Positions 24,502-33,161 of a stretch of DNA of 64,000 nucleotides are shown piece by piece. Source of the stretch: Candidatus Poribacteria bacterium (GTDB lineage: Bacteria; Poribacteria; WGA-4E; WGA-3G); assembly GCA_958295815.1 (NCBI GenBank), contig OY282374.1, positions 2,562,856-2,626,855 of the forward strand, written 5' to 3'. Under the pieces are notes generated by a model that was not told the origin of the DNA, did not search any database, and saw nothing but the letters and a program-made list of their open reading frames with translations. The position numbers were made by a program, and so were the translations under genes. Position 1 is the first letter of the stretch. Every line of letters begins with the position of its first letter.

Positions 24502-25626
24502 TTGGCTTTAACATCTTCTATTTTGAAAATGAGTCTCAAGTTCATAAAATCGTTTCTGTTTATCAGACTGACCTATTGGCTCCGTTCCCTTTCACAAGCT
24601 ACCTCCTACCAACTTATCGCATTCACGACTGTTCTGTTATCCTTTTGTATTGTCTCCGCTGAAGCCGCAACACGAGAATATTGGATCGCGGCGGAGAAGG
24701 TTCAATGGAATTATGCGCCCAGTGGAAAAAATCTCATCAGACCTGCAATGGGATTAGGCGTTTGGGGCAAAGCACTCACCTATGAAAAATATCGCTACGT
24801 CCAGTATACCGATAACACCTTCACCACACAAGTCGAACAGCCTATGTGGATGGGTATCCTCGGACCGCAGATCCATGCCGTTGAAGGGGACAGTGTGAAG
24901 GTGCATTTCTTCAACCGTGCCGATAAGCCACTTAGCATCCATGTACACGGGTTACAATATGATGAAGAAAATGAAGGGGCAGATATGAAAGGTTCTGGTG
25001 CCGCAGTGCAACCCGGTAGCACATTCACCTATCATTGGGAAGCCGATAGCGATGCTGCGCCTGGACCGAACGATCCGTCCTCTATTGTCTGGGTTTACCA
25101 TTCACACGTTGAAGCCGTTACAGAGGTCTACGACGGCTTAATCGGGACAATTGTTGTCACGAAAAAAGGGATGGAACGCTCATCAGATGATCCACGACCA
25201 AAAGATATTGATAAAGCGTTTACAACACTATTCCTTGTCTTCAATGAAAACGGTCGCAAAATCGTCGAAAGTGGGCAAACGGAAGCGTATGAATCTCCTG
25301 AAGAGGAAGAAGAAGGAAATCTCAAGCATGCTATTAACGGCTTCATCTTCGGTAATTTACAAGGTTTAGAAGTCAATCAGGACGACAGCGTACGCTGGTA
25401 TCTCATCGGATTAGGCACTGAAGTCGATATGCACACCGCACACTGGCACGGACAAACGGTGTTGAATTCTGGAAAACGGACAGATGTTGTAGAACTGCTT
25501 CCGGGCAGTATGGTTACGGTAGACATGATAGCGAAAACACCCGGAAATTGGCTATATCATTGCCATGTTGCTGACCATATTACAGCGGGTATGAACACGC
25601 GCTGGCGAGTGGTGCCGAAACGTTAG
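24502..25626 (+). CDS. Exported two-domain multicopper oxidase, ceruloplasmin-like
   Basis: The 374-residue frame (TTG at 24502; the ATG at 24529 is an alternative, and neither has a good ribosome site) has a membrane/signal segment at about 36-55 and cleavage near AEA-ATRE. Domain 1 has HVHG (147-150) and WVYHSH (to 202); domain 2 has HTAHWHG (311-317) and YHCHVADHITAGM (352-364). These supply the trinuclear copper site, and Cys354/His359/Met364 the type 1 copper of domain 2. In domain 1 the type 1 cysteine is replaced (YHSH), so only one mononuclear site remains. REYWIAAEKVQWNYAPSG resembles ceruloplasmin. The iron transporter genes just downstream make ferroxidase activity plausible; laccase-like activity is the alternative. 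Confidence 0.85.
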   Translation: MALTSSILKMSLKFIKSFLFIRLTYWLRSLSQATSYQLIAFTTVLLSFCIVSAEAATREYWIAAEKVQWNYAPSGKNLIRPAMGLGVWGKALTYEKYRYVQYTDNTFTTQVEQPMWMGILGPQIHAVEGDSVKVHFFNRADKPLSIHVHGLQYDEENEGADMKGSGAAVQPGSTFTYHWEADSDAAPGPNDPSSIVWVYHSHVEAVTEVYDGLIGTIVVTKKGMERSSDDPRPKDIDKAFTTLFLVFNENGRKIVESGQTEAYESPEEEEEGNLKHAINGFIFGNLQGLEVNQDDSVRWYLIGLGTEVDMHTAHWHGQTVLNSGKRTDVVELLPGSMVTVDMIAKTPGNWLYHCHVADHITAGMNTRWRVVPKR

Positions 25627-25665
25627 GCGTTTTCTGAATACATCTGCCCAATAATTCCGAACTTA

Positions 25666-25694
25666 TTGCCATTCTGTTTGACAAAACATATAAT
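25666..25694 (+). promoter_or_regulatory. Sigma-70-type promoter for the ferric transporter
   Basis: TTGCCA (25666-25671), 17 bases, TATAAT (25689-25694). I see no clear Fur box over it. Confidence 0.6.
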
Positions 25695-25829
25695 GTCCGT
25701 GATTTCTATAGACATCCAATTAACTTATAATAACGCCAGTTTGAAAAAAAATATTAGAAGCCAAGACCGACGCATATTGAGCAAAAAAGCAATAAATTCA
25801 CCCAGAATGAGGAGGTTTTTTAGGGATCT

Positions 25830-25906
25830 AACCCCCTAAATCCCCCTTATCAGGGGGACTTTAATCGGAAATGCGCATACTCTAAATATTTATCAAACTC
25901 ACGTTA
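25830..25906. repeat. C-rich/G-rich hairpin followed by border motif
   Basis: CCCCC (25842-25846) pairs with GGGGG (25853-25857) within AACCCCCTAAATCCCCCTTA, a widespread type of intergenic repeat. Downstream at 25893-25906 is TCAAACTCACGTTA, a one-mismatch reverse copy of the border motif seen at 24291, 48709 and 56883; it ends 14 bases before the ATG of the next gene. Confidence 0.65.
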
Positions 25907-25920
25907 TAAAAGGAGATAGA

Positions 25921-26943
25921 ATGTTGAAAAGTCGATTCAGTTTGTTCAATTACGTTTTGCCGGTTTTGCTGGTATTCACCCTTATCGCGCCGGTTGTCGC
26001 GTCGAATCACGGTGAAACATTGACTATCTATTCTGGACGTAGCAAGAGTCTCGTTGAACCGATTATCAAACAGTTTCAAGAAGCAACCGGTATCCAAGTG
26101 AAAGCGAATTACGGTGGCACAACGCAGTTAGCCGCCGCACTCCTAACAGAAGGCGACAAAAGCCCCGCAGCACTTTTTTGGGCGCAGGATGCTGGAGCAC
26201 TCGGCGCAGTTAGTAAAAAGGAAATGTTTGAAAAACTGCCAGAATCTATACTCACGAAAGTACCTTCCGGTTTCCGTGATGCCGATGGTTTCTGGGTCGC
26301 TACAAGCGGTAGAGCACGCGTCCTCGGTTATTCTCCAGAGCGCGTTAAAATGGAAGAACTTCCACATAGCATCTTTGACTTAACACAACCGATGTGGAAA
26401 GGTAGAGTCGGATGGGCACCCACAAACGGTTCCTTCCAAGCCTTTGTGACCGCCATGCGTGTCCAAGTCGGCGAAGAAAAGACAGCAGAATGGCTACGCG
26501 GTATGAAAGCAAATGGGGCAAAAAAATACACGGGGAACACACCCATCATAGAAGCACTCGCTGCAGGTGAAGTCGATGTCGGTCTGCCGAATCACTACTA
26601 TTTGCTCCGATTCAAAAAAGCGGATTCAGATTTTCCGGTCGAGCAAACCTTCTTTAAGGCGAACGACCCAGGCAACCTCGTCAATATCGCTGGCGTCGGG
26701 GTGCTGAAGAGCACTGAGAACAAAGAAACTGCTCTGAAATTTGTGGAATTCTTGTTATCTACCAAAGCACAGCAGTACTTTACCAGCGATGTGTTTGAAT
26801 ATCCTGTTATTGAAGGTGTAACGCAAAACGAAAATCTGTTGCCATTATCTGAACTGATCCAAGTCGCCCCAGTATTTAACCTCAATGATATGGACGATCT
26901 TGACGGCACAGTTAAGCTGCTGCAAAAAACTGAAGTTCTATAG
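25921..26943 (+). CDS. Iron(III) ABC transporter substrate-binding protein (FbpA/FutA type)
   Basis: The 340-residue protein has a signal peptide (to VVA-SNHG) and the class C binding-protein fold: LTIYSGRSKSLVEPIIKQF, GGTTQLAAALL, ALFWAQDAGALGAV, VATSGRARVLGY. The adjacent tyrosines in GLPNHYYLLRF correspond to the iron-coordinating Tyr pair of FbpA. It would bind ferric iron in the periplasm and hand it to the permease encoded next. An AAGGAGATAG site precedes the ATG, just after the border-motif repeat. The neighbouring multicopper oxidase could supply ferric iron. Confidence 0.9.
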   Translation: MLKSRFSLFNYVLPVLLVFTLIAPVVASNHGETLTIYSGRSKSLVEPIIKQFQEATGIQVKANYGGTTQLAAALLTEGDKSPAALFWAQDAGALGAVSKKEMFEKLPESILTKVPSGFRDADGFWVATSGRARVLGYSPERVKMEELPHSIFDLTQPMWKGRVGWAPTNGSFQAFVTAMRVQVGEEKTAEWLRGMKANGAKKYTGNTPIIEALAAGEVDVGLPNHYYLLRFKKADSDFPVEQTFFKANDPGNLVNIAGVGVLKSTENKETALKFVEFLLSTKAQQYFTSDVFEYPVIEGVTQNENLLPLSELIQVAPVFNLNDMDDLDGTVKLLQKTEVL

Positions 26944-26978
26944 AGGCACAACCTATCGGGAGGTAGAGGCTACAGAAA

Positions 26979-28553
26979 TTGGATGCCAAAACGCATACAG
27001 TAAGTGCACACCGATATTTCTTCATTCCCACGATTGCAGTAGGGATCGGTGGGCTTATCCCGTTAGGCTATTTGCTCGCCAAAGCGTTTTCAGCGGAAGG
27101 TTCCGCTCTTTTAGAGGTTGTCTTCCGCTGGCGAAACGCAAGACTCTTCCTGAACACACTACTACTGACTCTTGGTGTTCTCAGCCTTAATCTGCTATTA
27201 GCAACGACGGCTGCATGGTTAACGAGTAGGACGAACCTGAAGGGCAAACCTCTCTTTACAGTGTTGAGTGCGCTCCCACTCGCGATTCCCGGCTACGTAA
27301 TGGCGTATGCGCTGTTGGCACTGGGCGGAAACATTGGAATTTTTGCACAGTTGTTCGGTATCAGCATTCCGCGCCTCAGTGGGTACTGGGGAGCACTCCT
27401 TGCACTCAGTGCTTACACAAGTCCCTACCTTTTTTTGAATCTACGCACTGCCTTATTGGGACTTGATCCGAGTCTTGAAGAATCCGCCCGAAACCTCGGT
27501 TATCGGTACCCTGAGGTATTCTGGCATATCATTCTTCCGCAACTCCGTCCTGCTTTTTATGCCAGCGGTTTACTCATCAGTTTACATGTACTTGGTGACT
27601 TCGGCGTTGTGTCACTCATGCGCTATGAGACCTTCAGTTATGCCCTGTACATCGAATATACACTCTCTTTTGAACACACTTACGCAGCATGGCTTGCGCT
27701 GATGCTTCTTGCTTTTACGGGTTGTCTCCTCTATTTTGAGACGAAGCTGCTAAATCGGGTGACACTTCATCGTGCCGGACGCGGGACTTCTCGTCAGTCG
27801 TCTCCGATTCCACTCGGTGCCTGGCGCACACCGGCTTACTTCTACCTCTGCTTGCTCGCATTCACAACTGTGATTGTCCCCGCTGGTTCTGTTTTTCTCT
27901 GGATTTTCAAGGGCTTTGATGCTTCCACTTTGCAAGGACTTGGAAGTGCTCTGGTCGGTTCACTCTCCATTGCAATACCGACCGGCGTTCTATGCGCGTT
28001 TCTTGCGGTGCCGTTTGCTTATGTCGGCGTGCGATATTCGTCGCGAATGTCAAACATGTTGTCGCGCGCCGGTTATCTTGTTTACGCGATACCGCCCCTT
28101 GCTTTTGCTTTATCATTAATCTTTTTTGTTCTTAACACTGTGCCTTTTATCTATAAAACGTTACCCGTGCTCATCTACGCCTGCACGCTACACTTCTTGG
28201 CAGAAGGCATTGGACCGGTCCGAAGTTCGCTCTATCAGGCTTCACCACATTTAGAGGAAGCGGCGCGTTCCCTCGGTTATCCGCCACTACAGGCATTTCT
28301 TAGAACGCTTTTACCTGTTCTATGGCGTGGCATGTTAACCGCTACAGCCTTTGTTTTCCTCGCAACAATGAAGGAGTTACCGTTTACCTTCCTCTTATCA
28401 CCTGCTGGCTACGAAACGCTTGCTCTCAACGTCTGGAGTTACACATCTGAAGCGATGTTTGCCGATGCAGCACCTTATGCACTCGCGATTTTGATTTTCT
28501 CAGGGATATTTGTCTGGTTATTAATTCGACATGAAGAACAGCCACAGGGATAA
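26979..28553 (+). CDS. Iron ABC transporter permease (FbpB type, fused two-unit)
   Basis: The 524-residue protein has about twelve hydrophobic helices in two homologous halves. Each half carries an EAA loop for contact with the ATPase: EESARNLGYRYPEVFWHIILP and EEAARSLGYPPLQAFLRTLLP, respectively (the first is split here only by description). This is the usual FbpB/SfuB/FutB plan. The start is taken as TTG at 26979, 35 bases after the binding-protein stop, with GGGAGGTAGAGG upstream. It conducts ferric iron through the inner membrane. No gene for the ATPase subunit follows, so it must be encoded elsewhere or shared. Confidence 0.9.
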   Translation: MDAKTHTVSAHRYFFIPTIAVGIGGLIPLGYLLAKAFSAEGSALLEVVFRWRNARLFLNTLLLTLGVLSLNLLLATTAAWLTSRTNLKGKPLFTVLSALPLAIPGYVMAYALLALGGNIGIFAQLFGISIPRLSGYWGALLALSAYTSPYLFLNLRTALLGLDPSLEESARNLGYRYPEVFWHIILPQLRPAFYASGLLISLHVLGDFGVVSLMRYETFSYALYIEYTLSFEHTYAAWLALMLLAFTGCLLYFETKLLNRVTLHRAGRGTSRQSSPIPLGAWRTPAYFYLCLLAFTTVIVPAGSVFLWIFKGFDASTLQGLGSALVGSLSIAIPTGVLCAFLAVPFAYVGVRYSSRMSNMLSRAGYLVYAIPPLAFALSLIFFVLNTVPFIYKTLPVLIYACTLHFLAEGIGPVRSSLYQASPHLEEAARSLGYPPLQAFLRTLLPVLWRGMLTATAFVFLATMKELPFTFLLSPAGYETLALNVWSYTSEAMFADAAPYALAILIFSGIFVWLLIRHEEQPQG

Positions 28554-28586
28554 ACACAAAAGCAAACCTACAAAGGAAAGGACATC

Positions 28587-29018
28587 ATGACCCCTAAAAA
28601 GAAACTCGTCTATACTGCCCTCGTATTAGCCTCGTTACCGTTCGCGATCCTCGGTTGCCTGTCTTTGGCGGCACAAAATACCGTTCGTGTTGATGCTGGT
28701 TTAACGGAAAGCTTTGAAATGTCTGAGAGCGGTCTCGGTTCAATCCAGAGGTGGATACTCCCAGAAAGACGTTCTATCAGTCGAATCGAAATCCACTTTG
28801 ACCCGATTGAACCCTTAAAAAATATGACCGTCTACGCCCGGATGAGTGAAGATAACTGGCGGATTGTTAAAGCCGTGAAAACGCCTGTCCGAAAATCGCC
28901 CTATATCATTCGTTCCCCTCTTGTCACCGACGCTATCCGCGTTGTTCTTTCATCGTCAATGGGTAGGATTGATCGGATCCTCCTCTATGGTTCAGCACCA
29001 AAAGCGTCCTCCGAATAA
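28587..29018 (+). CDS. Small exported discoidin-like protein, possible lipoprotein
   Basis: A 143-residue protein with an N-terminal hydrophobic segment ending AILGC, an acceptable lipobox, so Cys24 or so may be lipidated; otherwise a signal peptide cleaved near LAA-QNT. The mature part reads SISRIEIHFD, NMTVYARMSEDNWRIV, AIRVVLSSSMGRIDRILLYG, the strand pattern of an F5/8-type C (discoidin) or galactose-binding fold. GGAAAGGACATC precedes the ATG. It lies 33 bases after the permease gene and may be part of its transcript, or belong with the DUF4956/CotH genes that follow. Function is unknown. Confidence 0.65.
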   Translation: MTPKKKLVYTALVLASLPFAILGCLSLAAQNTVRVDAGLTESFEMSESGLGSIQRWILPERRSISRIEIHFDPIEPLKNMTVYARMSEDNWRIVKAVKTPVRKSPYIIRSPLVTDAIRVVLSSSMGRIDRILLYGSAPKASSE

Positions 29019-29066
29019 TAACTGTTAATACCTTAATTCAAATTTTCCAACATTTTCTTCACAAGT

Positions 29067-29777
29067 TTGTCGTATTATGGTAACATATCTATAATCTTCA
29101 ATTGGCAGGCCGGAACGAATATATTGTTAGACTTTTTTACAACCTTCCCACCCCTTATAACGATCGGTGCTGATGCCCTTAGGATGCTGCTGGCTTTTGT
29201 GCTGAGTGTTTTTATTGTTAACATTTACCGATGGACACACGCTGAAATCCCACAAAAATCGTTTACCGATACACTGATTATTTTGTGTATGTTGATTTCA
29301 GTGGTGATGGTGATTATCGGCGATAGCATTGCTCGAGCATTTAGTTTAGTCGGTGCGTTGTCTATCATCCGTTTCCGTACCGCCATCCAAGACCCGCGTG
29401 ACATCGGCTTCGTTTTTTATGCATTAGCCGTCGGAATGGCAATCGGAGCAGGAAATCCATCTGTTGCGGTTATGGCAACATTTCTCATTGGTCTCATTAT
29501 ACTTGGGATATACTACTGGCACGAACATTTCGGCAACGGGAACGAATTCAGTTTGGAGTTCTGTCTTCCACCAGACCCAAGTCTTGAGACTATTTATCGT
29601 CCCGTGTTTAACAAGTATCTAATTCATGAACGCCTACTCGATAAACGAATAAAAAAGACCCAGTTAGTCGAGTTAAACTTCAGGGTCAAATTGGAAAACC
29701 CACAGGAATGGCTTGACTTTTTTAATGAACTATCAGGCATTGAAAATGTGACAGACGTAAAGATGGATAAAGAATGA
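29067..29777 (+). CDS. DUF4956 family membrane protein
   Basis: The product has four or five hydrophobic helices in its first 150 residues and the strongly conserved cytoplasmic stretch SLVGALSIIRFRTAIQDPRD followed by GFVFYALAVGMAIGAGN, the hallmark of DUF4956. A soluble C-terminal domain follows. The start is uncertain: TTG at 29067 gives 236 residues, but no ribosome site is seen. DUF4956 genes often sit beside CotH and VTC-type polyphosphate-polymerase genes; here the CotH gene follows after 65 bases, but no VTC gene is present. A role in membrane-associated phosphorylation or polyphosphate metabolism is only suggested by this linkage. Confidence 0.85.
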   Translation: MSYYGNISIIFNWQAGTNILLDFFTTFPPLITIGADALRMLLAFVLSVFIVNIYRWTHAEIPQKSFTDTLIILCMLISVVMVIIGDSIARAFSLVGALSIIRFRTAIQDPRDIGFVFYALAVGMAIGAGNPSVAVMATFLIGLIILGIYYWHEHFGNGNEFSLEFCLPPDPSLETIYRPVFNKYLIHERLLDKRIKKTQLVELNFRVKLENPQEWLDFFNELSGIENVTDVKMDKE

Positions 29778-29842
29778 GACCCTACAAGTAAAAACTCGAA
29801 CATCTCTATACCAGCCCCTCTAAAACCAAAAAGGAGAATAAA

Positions 29843-32323
29843 ATGAAACAGTTTAAATCAATAATACTCATTGCGCTAATAATTATTGCATCGGCTATAT
29901 ACGCCAACGCCCAAGACAATGAGGAAACACCAAAACTCACAGAGGAACAGAAGCGGTTCGACCTCAATGGAGACGGCAAGCTGAGTAGTGAAGAGAATGA
30001 AGTTATGCTTCGCATTACAACCGTAGAAGGATTCATGGGGAATAAATTTAGCCGTGAAGAAATTGAGAGGATGCAACGCAACATGGCTTCTGATGATGGT
30101 TTCGGAGGACCCGGTGGTTTCGGAGGACCCGGTGGGATGCCTGGCTTTGGTGGACGCGGTGGTGGACGACGCGGACCTCAACCAGCTGAAAAATTAGTTA
30201 AACAGTTTGATACCGATGAAGATGGAAAGCTAATGGGTGCCGAACGGCAAGCAGCCTTGGAGGCACGCGGCGGTGGAAATGCCACTTTACTGAACGAAGC
30301 GAGCTTAAAGGAGGGCGTTCAGAGCGATGTGCAAGCAAGCATGGATTCTGTGCCAGAGGGGTCACCTCCGCTCTACGACGCGCAGACACTCCGTACGCTT
30401 TATCTCCGGTTTCACCACGAAGACTGGTCGAAACAGATGAACGCGTTTTATCGCACAGATATTGAGGTGCCCGCTGATATGATTGTTGATGGACAGGTCT
30501 ATTCTGATGTTGGCGTCCACTTTCGAGGCACTTCTTCTTACTTTACGGTCAATTCGGATAAAAAATCCTTCAATATCGCCGTTGACTATGGCGAAAATGG
30601 ACAGCGTCTCTACGGCTACAAAACGCTCAATCTGCTCAACGGGCATGTCGATGCATCTTTTCTCCGTGAAGTACTCTTTAATCAGATTTCACGTGCCTAT
30701 ATCCCTGCGATGAAAACAAACTTCGTGAAACTGGTTATCAACAGTGAAAATTGGGGGGTTTATATCAATCTCCAACAATACAACAAAGACTTTCTCGACG
30801 AGTGGTTCGGGACGAAAGGTGGTGTCCGTTGGAAGGTAGGTCCTGGTAGAGGGGGTGCGCTGACTTATGCCGGTGACGACCCAGAAACGTATAAAGAAAC
30901 GTATCAACTCAAGACCAACGACGTTGAAAACCCTTGGGAAGATCTCATCGCACTTTGTAAAATGCTTGATGAATCAACCTCAGATACGGAACTTGCCGAA
31001 AATTTGCCAGCCGTTCTTAACATCGACCAAGTATTATGGCAACTCGCTGTTTCAAATGTCTTTATGGATGACGATGGCTATATCCACAAAGGCGGCGATT
31101 ACTCGATCTATCAAGACGTCAACGGCAGATTCCATCTCATACCACACGACAACAATGAAAGCATTAGATTCGCTCGTAGTGGGCGCGGCGGTCCGGGTGG
31201 CGGCGGTCCGGGTGGATGGTCGTGGGGCAATTTAACGGGTGGGATGGTCTCACCTGTTGCGCATGAAGACAACTCCGCTCGACCCCTTATTCATCGACTC
31301 CTTTCAAATCCGCAGTGGCGTGCCCGTTATCTAGCACATGTCCGCACAGTCGTGAATGAATGGCTTGATTGGGAAGTGATGGGTCCGATTATCAAGGAAT
31401 ACATGGCACTCATCGACGCAGAAGTTCAGCAAGATGATAAAAAACTCTACGGATACGAGGAATTTGCGAACGGTGCGCCTGCGGATCTCAAGAGTTTCAT
31501 AACCCAACGCCGCGAGTATCTGCTCAATCATCCAGAACTGAACAGACCCACGCCGAAAATTCTTTCCGTTGATCTTAAAGGCGAAACCGATCTAATACAG
31601 AATAAATCAGCGTTAGTTAGAGTCGTAATTGATGAATCTATTGCGGTTGATTCGGTTTTGTTGTATTATAGTCCTGATCGTCATGCTGTTTTTAATCAAG
31701 TTACGATGACGAAGGACGGGCAGAGTTTCGTAGGAAACATTCCGGTTTACTCCCCAAAAACAACGGTTTACTATTATGTTGAAGCAAATGCAGCGATGAC
31801 GCATGGCACAGCTGATTTTTCACCGGCACGCGCAGAACTCGGTCCCTCTCAATATCAGGTCGGTGTTCCTGTTGCGAAAGAGACAGCGGTTGTTATTAAT
31901 GAACTGATGGCAGTGAACACCCAAAGCCTCGTTGATCCACAAGGACAATACGAAGACTGGCTTGAGTTACATAACCTCACCAACGATATAGTAGATCTCT
32001 CCGGGATGTACCTAACAGATAAGATAGACAACCTAAAAAAATGGGCGTTCCCAGAGAATACAACAATTCCAGCACACGGTTATCTCCTTGTGTGGTTAGA
32101 TGAGGATGGTAAAGCTAAAGATGGACTCCATGCGAACTTCAAACTGTCCGGTAACGGTGAAACTGTCGCGCTCGTTGATACCAATAAACGCGGAAATCAG
32201 GTGCTTGATAGTGTAACGTTTGAAAAACAGGAGAAAGATGTTGCCCTCGGCAGATGGCCGAATGGAAACGGCGAACTTAGACATGTCCAAACTACACCGG
32301 GTAAGGAAAATACGGTTAAATAA
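29843..32323 (+). CDS. Secreted CotH-family protein with EF-hands and lamin-tail domain
   Basis: The 826-residue protein has a signal peptide (cleavage near ANA-QDN), two EF-hand-like calcium loops (DLNGDGKLSSEE at 40-51, DTDEDGKLMGAE at 123-134) separated by a Gly-rich linker, then a CotH kinase-like domain from about 170 to 540 (DVGVHFRGTSSYF, KSFNIAVDYGENGQRLYGYK, LIPHDNNESIRF). A beta-sandwich follows, then a lamin-tail domain near 690-790 (VVINELMAVN, YEDWLELHNLTNDIVDLSG). CotH proteins are atypical kinases, known from Bacillus spore coats. The linker includes a perfect 18-base duplication coding FGGPGG twice. AAGGAGAATAAA precedes the ATG. Pairing with DUF4956 is conserved in other bacteria. 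Confidence 0.88.
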   Translation: MKQFKSIILIALIIIASAIYANAQDNEETPKLTEEQKRFDLNGDGKLSSEENEVMLRITTVEGFMGNKFSREEIERMQRNMASDDGFGGPGGFGGPGGMPGFGGRGGGRRGPQPAEKLVKQFDTDEDGKLMGAERQAALEARGGGNATLLNEASLKEGVQSDVQASMDSVPEGSPPLYDAQTLRTLYLRFHHEDWSKQMNAFYRTDIEVPADMIVDGQVYSDVGVHFRGTSSYFTVNSDKKSFNIAVDYGENGQRLYGYKTLNLLNGHVDASFLREVLFNQISRAYIPAMKTNFVKLVINSENWGVYINLQQYNKDFLDEWFGTKGGVRWKVGPGRGGALTYAGDDPETYKETYQLKTNDVENPWEDLIALCKMLDESTSDTELAENLPAVLNIDQVLWQLAVSNVFMDDDGYIHKGGDYSIYQDVNGRFHLIPHDNNESIRFARSGRGGPGGGGPGGWSWGNLTGGMVSPVAHEDNSARPLIHRLLSNPQWRARYLAHVRTVVNEWLDWEVMGPIIKEYMALIDAEVQQDDKKLYGYEEFANGAPADLKSFITQRREYLLNHPELNRPTPKILSVDLKGETDLIQNKSALVRVVIDESIAVDSVLLYYSPDRHAVFNQVTMTKDGQSFVGNIPVYSPKTTVYYYVEANAAMTHGTADFSPARAELGPSQYQVGVPVAKETAVVINELMAVNTQSLVDPQGQYEDWLELHNLTNDIVDLSGMYLTDKIDNLKKWAFPENTTIPAHGYLLVWLDEDGKAKDGLHANFKLSGNGETVALVDTNKRGNQVLDSVTFEKQEKDVALGRWPNGNGELRHVQTTPGKENTVK

Positions 32324-32379
32324 AAAACGAACCTTTTATTCTATACCCTGTCTAATTCAATAACAGAACGATTTAATTG

Positions 32380-32414
32380 TTATGCCTGACCGCGTTGAAG
32401 GCAGTCAGGCATAA
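32380..32414. terminator. Hairpin, probable terminator after the CotH gene
   Basis: TTATGCCTGAC (32380-32390) and GTCAGGCATAA (32404-32414) form a perfect 11-bp stem with a 13-base loop. No T-run follows, so it could equally be a dispersed repeat. Confidence 0.6.
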
Positions 32415-32494
32415 TAGATTAAGGTTATTAAAGCGTTGAATCGTCTGAATTGAACAGAAGCATTTACTTTATCCTTGTAGTTTGGAGAAAAAGT

Positions 32495-33115
32495 ATGTCC
32501 ATTGGAACACTTGCAGCTACTATGGAAACCTATTCGGAGACAATCCAGACAGAAGAATTAGATCTCGCGCAGGAACGCGAACTTGTCCAGCGCTGTCAAA
32601 AAGGCGATGTTGATGCGATGGGGACCCTTATTATTCGTTATCAACATTGGGTCTATAATATCGCTTACGGCATACTTGGTCATCACCAAGACGCCCAGGA
32701 TGTTGCGCAAGATGCCTTCCTCTCTGTATGGGAAAACATTGGAAAATTTGAGTTTCGTTCACGATTTTCCACATGGCTCTACCGGATTGTTAAAAATAAG
32801 TGTTTCAATCAAATTGATCAACACCAACGCCGAAAAACTGACCCGATGGAAATAGACGATTCGCAACCATGGGTGCCACTTGATACGGCGACACCCGAAG
32901 ACGCGGCACTACGATCAGAAGAAAAAGATATTGTCCATAGGGCACTTTCAAAACTCAAAGATGATTATAGAGAGATACTTGTGCTGAGAGAGTTGCGAGA
33001 ACTCCCTTACGAAGAAATATCCGAAATCCTCGGCTGTACCCTTGGACGGGTCAAATCTCGATTACACGAAGCCCGAAAGGCACTCAAAAAAGAACTGGAG
33101 CGAGTTGAGTGGTAG
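32495..33115 (+). CDS. ECF-type RNA polymerase sigma factor
   Basis: I take the ATG at 32495, which has GGAG seven bases upstream, giving 206 residues. Region 2 is clear (LIIRYQHWVYNIAYGIL, DAQDVAQDAFLSVWENI, FSTWLYRIVKNKCFNQID), as is region 4 (LSKLKDDYREILVLRELREL, YEEISEILGCTLGRVKSRLH). ECF factors direct transcription in response to envelope or extracellular stress. The following genes encode a zinc-finger membrane anti-sigma factor and an RseB-like sensor, so this is a RpoE-like module with its own control genes. An unusual N-terminal extension of about 40 residues precedes region 2. Confidence 0.93.
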   Translation: MSIGTLAATMETYSETIQTEELDLAQERELVQRCQKGDVDAMGTLIIRYQHWVYNIAYGILGHHQDAQDVAQDAFLSVWENIGKFEFRSRFSTWLYRIVKNKCFNQIDQHQRRKTDPMEIDDSQPWVPLDTATPEDAALRSEEKDIVHRALSKLKDDYREILVLRELRELPYEEISEILGCTLGRVKSRLHEARKALKKELERVEW

Positions 33116-33161
33116 ATGCATCAATCAACTGCGTCTTTTACCGCTACCCTCGATTGAATAC

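Noticed and set aside
25666..25920. Fur box upstream of the ferric transporter
   Set aside because: No convincing match to the GATAATGATAATCATTATC-type palindrome over or near the promoter.
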